Position numbers and translations under genes: made by a program. Below, piece by piece: positions 5,766-10,768 of a stretch of DNA of 10,768 nt (positions are counted from its first letter, which is position 1; every line of letters begins with the position of its first letter). The notes beneath the pieces were generated by a model that made no database searches, was not told the DNA's origin, and saw nothing but the letters and a program-made list of their open reading frames with translations. Source of the stretch: Clostridiales bacterium. GTDB taxonomy: Bacteria; Bacillota; Clostridia; Lachnospirales; Lachnospiraceae. The stretch is from contig JAHZAT010000090.1 in the NCBI GenBank assembly GCA_019423795.1, forward strand, positions 1-10,768, in the 5' to 3' direction.

Positions 5766-5957
5766 TTATTGTTCTGCCTGATCGGTCACAATGATCGCAC
5801 ATTTTGCACGATCGAATCCTTCAATGATAAAGTCGATGGTTTTGATTGCTACCATATAAGTCACAATAGAATAAAGAAGCAGAATTTAGCTTTGCAGGCA
5901 AAACCGCAGAGAAAATCCACTGGCTGTGCCTGTGATCAAACCACCAAAAAGTTTCAT
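5766..5957 (-). pseudogene. Remnant of a YitT-family membrane protein
   Basis: The minus strand, read in one frame, gives MKLFGGLITGTASGFSLRF, then CLQS and a TAA stop, then ILLLYSIVTYMVAIKTIDF followed by IIEGFDRAKCAIIVTDQAEQ and a stop. This is the pattern of YitT/DUF161 proteins: the GG..TG.G.G.. membrane segment, and further on the last helix (YS..TY.VA.K.IDF..EG) leading into the DUF2179 domain. The segment normally between them is missing, an internal stop is present, and DUF2179 itself is lost after about 20 residues. The rest of the N-terminus is absent upstream. I take it as a decayed remnant, not an expressed gene. Plus-strand frames across the same DNA are shadows. Confidence 0.65.
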
Positions 5958-6004
5958 TGTTCAAAGTCAGATAAAGATACAAAAATTGAAGCTATGATGT
6001 CTTT

Positions 6005-6377
6005 ATGATACAATGCAACACGTTTGGATGTTTTTATGGAAGTAAAATAGAACCTTATAAAATACCAGAAGCTTCTTATGAAATTACAATTACAACATCA
6101 GACATATTTGAACAAATTATCCTTAATAAAAGGAAAAGAGGAATACACACAGGAAATTGAAGCATATATAGATGAGGTTTTATATGATAAGGGGCAGGCT
6201 GAAAGACAATGTCGAGAAATCAAAGTACAAAGAGATATTGTGCTGGATCAGTTAAGTTTAACGGATTATGAAGAGATTAAACATCAGTTGGATCTATGTC
6301 TGACAAGACTTTCAAAACTACCTTTTGAGATAGAAAAATCCGTTGAGGAAAGTATATTGGAAAGTTACGAATTATAA
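6005..6377 (+). pseudogene. Small gene broken by a one-base frameshift in an A run
   Basis: From ATG 6005 one frame reads MIQCNTFGCFYGSKIEPYK and continues through IPEASYEITITTSDIFEQII to a stop at about 6162. The neighbouring frame carries GKEEYTQEIEAYIDEVLYDK to ESYEL and ends at 6377. Removing one A from the run at 6128-6131 joins them into a single protein of about 124 residues, so I read one gene with a single-base insertion. An ATG at 6078 would give a 99-aa frame ending at the same stop, but it has no ribosome site and its first 18 codons come from the wrong side of the shift. The C-terminal half is acidic and strongly helical, probably coiled coil, with no signal peptide. I recognise no family. 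Its stop codon overlaps the ribosome site of the next gene, so the two were probably one operon. The start lacks a clear ribosome site, so the 5' end may also be damaged. Confidence 0.5.
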
Positions 6378-6389
6378 AGGAGGAAAAGT

Positions 6390-8861
6390 ATGATAAAGAA
6401 ACAACTAACAACCATTTTTCTATCATTGGCACTAGTTGCCACAACTGCATTTCAGCCAATTTCCATATCGGCAGCAGACAATCTAAGAACAGAAACAAAA
6501 ATATCATTACATGACAGATCAAAAAAGCAATCGACAAAACCAATAGGTTATACCTTTGAAAGCAAACACATCAGCACATCCTCAAAAGCGAAAGGCAAAG
6601 GCGCTACAAAAGCTTCCAGTGTAGATTCCATGACTTATACATGGGATGAAAATACCCAGACACTTCGAGTCAGCGGAAGAGGTAAGGTTGTTGGGAATTA
6701 TGATAATAGAAATGATTTAGCACAATATCAGAATCAAGCTAAAAAAATCATTTTGGAAAAGGGTATTACAGAGATTGGGAAAAATGCATTTGCACAGTTT
6801 TATAATCTTTCTGAGATAGAATTTCCATCGACATTAACAAAGATTGGTGAAGCTGCATTTTTGGAGTGTGATAAACTTACAAGTGCAACATTGCCAACTT
6901 CATTAAAAGTGTTAGATAGGGCAGCGTTTGCGAATTGCTCTGCACTTGTGAATGTAACTATTCCATCTCAATTAACAACAATGAGAGATTATGCATTCCA
7001 AAGATGTGCGATCAAAAATATTACAATTCCAGCAACGCTAAAAACTTTTTCAGAACTTGCATTTTTTGAATGTTATGATTTTCAGAAGATTGAAGTAGCA
7101 TCCGGGCATCCTTCTTATAGCACAAGTAATGGAGTTTTATTCAATAAAAATAAAACAAAACTGGTTTTATATCCAGTTGGAAAGCAGGCTGCATCTTATC
7201 AGATTCCAAATTCAGTAAAAGAAATTGGAAAGAATGCGTTGAATCATGCAAGGGTTGGAAAAATAGTGATTCCAACGAGTGTGTCTACAATTGGTGAAGG
7301 AGCGTTTGCGGGTGCTACTATTACAAGCCTGAATATTCCGAATTCTGTAAGGTCAGCAGGTTATTATATCTGTGAAAAGTGTACACAGTTAAAAACAGTA
7401 ACTTTTGGAAATGGACTTACAACAATTCCATATAGGATGTTTTATAATTGTGTTTCATTAACAAGCGTATCTATGGGAAATAATATAAAGAAGCTGGATG
7501 GGCTTGTATTTGGTTATTGTTCATCACTAAAACAGATTAAAATTCCAGATAGCGTAACTTCCTTGGGAGATGGATGTTTCGGGGAGTGCTCTGCTTTGAC
7601 AACCATCAATTTTCCAAAGAATTTAAACGAAATTGCATACCAGACATTTTTCAATTGCAAGAGCCTTACATCCGTAACATTTTCAAATACGTTACAGATG
7701 ATAGGAAGTCTTGCTTTTTATGGAACAAAAATTAAAAAAGTGAGGATTCCAGCTTCTGTAATATATGTTGGAACACAAGCATTTCCAGCAGAATCAGTGA
7801 TTGAAGGGTTAAATGGACTACAAAAAATCGAAGATGGTTCTTATATGAGGATGGAGAAGCTGCCGATTAAAGTAACATACGATTATAAAGCAGCATTTGA
7901 TATTGTAAAAAGAGTCAATAGTGAAAGAAGGAAGAAAGGATTAAAAGCACTTACCATGGATCGTCGTATGATCAAGGGATCTATGATTCGTGCGGCTGAA
8001 CTTGCAATAGCATTTTCTCATATACGTCCATCAGGAAGATTTTATTATAGCGTATGTTACGATAGCAAACTTGGATATATTATGAGTGGAGAAAATATTG
8101 CTGCAGGTCAGACAAGCAGCAGATCCGTCATGACTTCATGGATGAATTCAGATGGACATAGAGCTAATATTCTTACAGATAGATATACTGGAATTGGTGT
8201 TGGAGCGGTTAAGGTAAATGGCATATGTTACTGGGTACAGAACTTTTCAACAGCCGCTGTAGATGCAGCAGAAGAATCTTCTTACAAAAACAACACTGCA
8301 ACAACTAATATAGAAGTTACAAAAGCTCAGATAGGATATTTATTTTCAGTAAATCCAATAAATTCATTTAGTTTAAAGAATGGAACTTCTAAAAATATTT
8401 CCTATAGTATATACAATCATTTTGTCAATGTACCATTGATTTCAAGTGAAATGAAATACAAAGTTTCTTCTCCATCGATATGTAAAGTATCGGCTTCTGG
8501 TAAAATAACAGGGTTAAAAGCTGGAAAAACAAGTGTTACGATCACACCAAAACAAGCTCCATCGTTTGCCAAAACGATTACGATAACGGTAACAGATACT
8601 TCCCTTGGGAAAGTAACTTGGGGCAAATGTAAGAGATCTTCGAAAACAGTTCAGTTACAGTGGAAGAAAGTAAGCGGTGCAACCTCCTATCAGGTATATC
8701 GTTTTAAAGGTAAAAAATGGGTAAGAGTAACAACGACCAAGAAAACAAGTTATAAGTATAAGAAAGCACCAAAGAATGGATCTTATAAAGTACGAGCTGT
8801 AAAAACGTCTGGAAAGAAAAAGATATATGGAGCTTTTTCTAAAGTAAAGAAAATTAAATAA
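6390..8861 (+). CDS. Secreted BspA-like LRR protein with CAP, Big_2-like and FN3-like domains
   Basis: An 823-aa exported protein. Residues 1-29 are a signal peptide: KK, a hydrophobic core, and likely cleavage after SISA. A lysine/serine-rich linker leads to about a dozen BspA-type (LRR_5) repeats from about 118 to 470, each with phrases such as IGKNAFAQFYNLSEIEFPST. A CAP/SCP domain follows at about 498-625, with H544 in SHIRPSGR, E568 in SGENIA and H590 in DGHRANIL. A Big_2-like domain (about 654-734, ending GKITGLKAGKTSVTI) and a lysine-rich FN3-like tail (738-823) close it. There is no LPXTG motif or C-terminal membrane helix, so it is probably secreted or held to the wall by its basic tail. 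LRR_5 proteins often bind host or bacterial surfaces; CAP domains in Firmicutes are common in secreted and sporulation proteins, but no substrate can be stated. AAAGGAGG lies 6 bases before the ATG, and a terminator follows at once. Confidence 0.88.
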   Translation: MIKKQLTTIFLSLALVATTAFQPISISAADNLRTETKISLHDRSKKQSTKPIGYTFESKHISTSSKAKGKGATKASSVDSMTYTWDENTQTLRVSGRGKVVGNYDNRNDLAQYQNQAKKIILEKGITEIGKNAFAQFYNLSEIEFPSTLTKIGEAAFLECDKLTSATLPTSLKVLDRAAFANCSALVNVTIPSQLTTMRDYAFQRCAIKNITIPATLKTFSELAFFECYDFQKIEVASGHPSYSTSNGVLFNKNKTKLVLYPVGKQAASYQIPNSVKEIGKNALNHARVGKIVIPTSVSTIGEGAFAGATITSLNIPNSVRSAGYYICEKCTQLKTVTFGNGLTTIPYRMFYNCVSLTSVSMGNNIKKLDGLVFGYCSSLKQIKIPDSVTSLGDGCFGECSALTTINFPKNLNEIAYQTFFNCKSLTSVTFSNTLQMIGSLAFYGTKIKKVRIPASVIYVGTQAFPAESVIEGLNGLQKIEDGSYMRMEKLPIKVTYDYKAAFDIVKRVNSERRKKGLKALTMDRRMIKGSMIRAAELAIAFSHIRPSGRFYYSVCYDSKLGYIMSGENIAAGQTSSRSVMTSWMNSDGHRANILTDRYTGIGVGAVKVNGICYWVQNFSTAAVDAAEESSYKNNTATTNIEVTKAQIGYLFSVNPINSFSLKNGTSKNISYSIYNHFVNVPLISSEMKYKVSSPSICKVSASGKITGLKAGKTSVTITPKQAPSFAKTITITVTDTSLGKVTWGKCKRSSKTVQLQWKKVSGATSYQVYRFKGKKWVRVTTTKKTSYKYKKAPKNGSYKVRAVKTSGKKKIYGAFSKVKKIK

Positions 8862-8863
8862 AC

Positions 8864-8921
8864 AAAAAGCCTCTGTGTATGATGTTAATAAAAAGTTTGA
8901 AACATCACACAGAGGCTTTTT
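8864..8921. terminator. Bidirectional intrinsic terminator between convergent genes
   Basis: A perfect 15-bp stem (8864-8878 with 8907-8921) continues, past a two-base bulge, into gatgtt/aacatc (8881-8886 with 8901-8906). The outer arms are A5 and T5, so it has a terminal T run on both strands. It serves the LRR-CAP gene on the plus strand, and panF, which ends at 8967, on the minus strand. Confidence 0.9.
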
Positions 8922-8966
8922 ATTATATTATTTATTGATATGTTTCGAATTCAAGTAATCCAAAAT

Positions 8967-10454
8967 CTAGAAACAATTCTTAATAATATCTTCATCAAGT
9001 CCATTCTTGCAAGTTATATTTCCTATTACAAAATACAAGATTCCACCGGCAAGAAGTCCCCATACAACGGCATTGATTCCTGCGATCTGTACATTATAGT
9101 AACAAAATACATAAGTGATCGCTGCTCCAATAGAACTAAAGACGGCTGCCTGTTTTGTTCCTTTCTTCCAGAACAATCCACCAACTAAAGGCCAGAAGAA
9201 ACTGCATTCCAGACCACCCAAAGCAAACAGATTCAGGAAGAAAATGATATCAGGTGGATTGATCGTAAGTAAGATGACGATCACACCGAATGCAAATGTA
9301 ACAAGTGTACTCATCTTTCCAACATTTTTGTTATAAGATTTAATTTTCACAGGATCATCTTTGACAACATAGTTACGCCACAGATCTTTTACAATTGCTG
9401 CAGAAGCAAGGATCAAAAGAGAATCAGCAGTAGACATAACAGCAGCCATAGGTGCTGCAAGGAATGTTCCAGCTAATCCAACGGGCATGATCTTCTGAAC
9501 AATATACGGAATAAAATAATCAGAAGTTGGAAGATTCTTTGTATCTACCAGTGCACCTGCCCATGTACCAGCCATATGCATACCAACGATGATAAAGCTA
9601 CAAGTAACCGCACCAATCCACATCGCAGAATGAAGACTCTTTGTATTTTTAAATCCCATAGAACGAACAGCGGTCTGTGGAAGTCCAAGAGTACCAAATC
9701 CTACAAGAATCCAGAAACTAAGCAAAGTTCCGGGACTATATTTTGAAAATAGATCATTATATACACCAGGTAGATTCTGTGCAAGTCCAGCATCAATACC
9801 AGCAAGTCCACCGCCAGCTTTTAATACGAAGAATAAAAGCAAAAATGTACCGACACACATGATGATTCCCTGAATCGTATCTGTGATCGCAACAGCACTG
9901 AAACCACCGAAAGATGTATAGATGATAACAACTGCACCAAAAATCAATAAAGAAACGACATGATCAAGTCCTGTGATGGAAGAGATCAAAGTTGCTCCAC
10001 CAGTAAACTGTCCGATCATCTGTGCCATAAAGAAGATAACCATAAGTAAACTGGTTACGATAACTAATACATCACTTTTATAACGGGCTTTTAAATAACC
10101 GACAACAGTAACGGCACCGGTTCTTCTTGAAACTAAAGCTAATTTATTTCCAAGAACCCCAAGTACCAGAAATGTAATCGGAACCTGTACGGTAGCGATC
10201 CATGCCTGTGCATATCCGTAAGTAAGACCAGCAGCTCCAGGTCCGGAGATAAAGGAACTTACAGAAGTATAAGTTGCCATGGTTGTCATTGCTAAAAGAA
10301 GTCCATTCATATTTCTTCCACCGATAAAGAATTTTTTCTCAGAAGAAGTATGCTGTTTTTTATTCTGACGTTTACTAAAAATGATACCGATCGCGGCATT
10401 TAAAATGAGGTAAACGATAAAGATCATAAGAATGATTTTCTGATTTGCTGACAT
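8967..10454 (-). CDS. panF: Sodium/pantothenate symporter
   Basis: A 495-aa polytopic membrane protein of the sodium:solute symporter family that imports pantothenate (vitamin B5, the coenzyme A precursor) with Na+. It reads along PanF closely: FFIGGRNMNG then SSFISGPGAAG near the N-terminus, VTVVGYLKARYKS, YTSFGGFSAVAITDTIQGII, FGTLGLPQTAVRSMGFKN, and FLAAPMAAVMSTADSLLI (about 330-360), whose serine/threonine-rich helix belongs to the sodium site of this superfamily. About 12-13 hydrophobic segments are visible and the length matches known PanF (about 480-500). I start it at ATG 10454; an ATG at 10505 would add 17 residues encoded inside yhdT. The start lies two bases after the yhdT stop, and GAGGAGG within the yhdT acidic tail serves as ribosome site, 12 bases away. 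Partnering with yhdT supports the assignment. Confidence 0.9.
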   Translation of the reverse strand: MSANQKIILMIFIVYLILNAAIGIIFSKRQNKKQHTSSEKKFFIGGRNMNGLLLAMTTMATYTSVSSFISGPGAAGLTYGYAQAWIATVQVPITFLVLGVLGNKLALVSRRTGAVTVVGYLKARYKSDVLVIVTSLLMVIFFMAQMIGQFTGGATLISSITGLDHVVSLLIFGAVVIIYTSFGGFSAVAITDTIQGIIMCVGTFLLLFFVLKAGGGLAGIDAGLAQNLPGVYNDLFSKYSPGTLLSFWILVGFGTLGLPQTAVRSMGFKNTKSLHSAMWIGAVTCSFIIVGMHMAGTWAGALVDTKNLPTSDYFIPYIVQKIMPVGLAGTFLAAPMAAVMSTADSLLILASAAIVKDLWRNYVVKDDPVKIKSYNKNVGKMSTLVTFAFGVIVILLTINPPDIIFFLNLFALGGLECSFFWPLVGGLFWKKGTKQAAVFSSIGAAITYVFCYYNVQIAGINAVVWGLLAGGILYFVIGNITCKNGLDEDIIKNCF

Positions 10455-10455
10455 T

Positions 10456-10722
10456 TTATTCTTCTTCCTCCTCTTCATCATCATAATCGAAGTTAATAAA
10501 TACATGTTTTAATAAGTACCAGACACCGATCAAAGAAAGTATGATCGTTCCGAAAGTTGATACGCTAAACCATGCTGGCATTCCTAGAAAATAAAGACCA
10601 GTACCATTTAATAAAAATGCACTGGCAATATGCCAAGCACAGCAGATCAAAACAACGATCAGTGTTCCACGGATTTCACGCATACACTGTTCGTGTTTCT
10701 CCTGTCTTGTTAATTTTTTCAT
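10456..10722 (-). CDS. yhdT: YhdT family small membrane protein (DUF997), PanF partner
   Basis: An 88-aa protein with two membrane helices (about 20-39 and 52-71) and a basic N-terminus (MKKLTRQEKHEQCMREIRGT). It matches the YhdT/DUF997 pattern, with helix one ending in WHIASAFLL, then the GLPAWFS-like GMPAWFSVS stretch, then a second helix. YhdT is encoded next to panF in many bacteria, including E. coli; its role is not established, and it is assumed to assist or regulate the symporter. The C-terminus is unusually acidic, DYDDEEEEEE. I start it at ATG 10722, with AAGGCGG about 10 bases upstream; a TTG at 10755 would add 11 residues with no support. Its last codons contain the panF ribosome site. 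The operon promoter lies beyond the right edge of the window. Confidence 0.85.
   Translation of the reverse strand: MKKLTRQEKHEQCMREIRGTLIVVLICCAWHIASAFLLNGTGLYFLGMPAWFSVSTFGTIILSLIGVWYLLKHVFINFDYDDEEEEEE
10467..10473 (-). promoter_or_regulatory. panF ribosome site inside the yhdT poly-Glu codons
   Basis: The Glu codons at the end of yhdT spell GAGGAGG on the minus strand, a near-perfect Shine-Dalgarno sequence. It lies 12 bases before the panF ATG, slightly farther than usual. The stop of yhdT and the start of panF are separated by one base, so ribosomes ending yhdT could restart on panF. Confidence 0.6.
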
Positions 10723-10768
10723 ATTTATATTCCGCCTTTCTGCGCAAGGCACCAATGTGTCATGAAAC

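Noticed and set aside
5981..5995. Exact 15-base match aaaaattgaagctat to 587-601 inside the IS110 transposase gene
   Set aside because: The match does not extend on either side and is AT-rich; probably chance, not a trace of the IS element.
5769..6008. 79-aa plus-strand frame
   Set aside because: It lies opposite the YitT-like minus-strand sequence, has no ribosome site, and its translation resembles nothing.
8940..9336. Two plus-strand frames inside panF
   Set aside because: Shadows of the strongly supported panF gene on the other strand.
1..10768. CRISPR array, tRNA or rRNA genes
   Set aside because: I saw no regularly spaced repeats and no cloverleaf or conserved rRNA sequence on either strand.

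Overview
The window looks like chromosome from a low-GC, Gram-positive gut anaerobe, probably a Lachnospiraceae-type Firmicute. This rests on the AT-rich codon use, strong AGGAGG-type ribosome sites, intrinsic terminators with T runs, a secreted leucine-rich-repeat/CAP protein, a YitT remnant and an IS110-family element. I cannot name the species from sequence alone.

Layout. Positions 1-563 hold no gene I can support: AT-rich leader sequence with a 14-bp palindrome and short repeated motifs. An IS110-family DEDD recombinase follows at 564-1856, then about 450 bp of gene-free DNA (1857-2309) that is richer in G+C and full of hairpins, a candidate guide ('bridge') RNA. A very AT-rich gene at 2367-4370 encodes a stand-alone ABC-type ATPase fused to a TOPRIM nuclease-like domain (OLD-like), which I read as a candidate phage-defence gene. 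It is flanked by a diverged direct repeat (about 2315-2338 and 4456-4480). Positions 4371-4740 hold a gene-tail-like fragment, an 18-bp tandem repeat, a terminator and a promoter.

Positions 4741-5657 form a tight block with overlapping starts and stops. It contains a small gene split by a one-base frameshift, a 74-aa protein with a DUF4160-like beginning, and a ProXp-ala/PrdX-type Ala-tRNA(Pro) deacylase, and it ends in a strong terminator. Positions 5766-6377 are decayed: a minus-strand YitT-family membrane protein with an internal deletion and a stop codon, then a small plus-strand gene broken by one extra base in an A run. Positions 6390-8861 encode an 823-aa exported protein (signal peptide, BspA-like LRRs, CAP domain, Big_2-like domain, FN3-like tail). 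A bidirectional terminator separates it from the convergent yhdT-panF operon (minus strand, 10722 to 8967), a Na+/pantothenate symporter with its usual small membrane partner.

How it fits together. The right half is ordinary host functions (vitamin uptake, secreted surface protein, tRNA proofreading). The left half is an accessory patch: a mobile element with a probable guide RNA, beside an orphan AAA-TOPRIM gene of distinct base composition. Three broken small genes between them suggest repeated insertion, deletion and decay, although single-base indels could also be sequencing errors. The most interesting signals are the structured RNA candidate at 1870-2200 and the orphan AAA-TOPRIM gene inside its flanking repeats.
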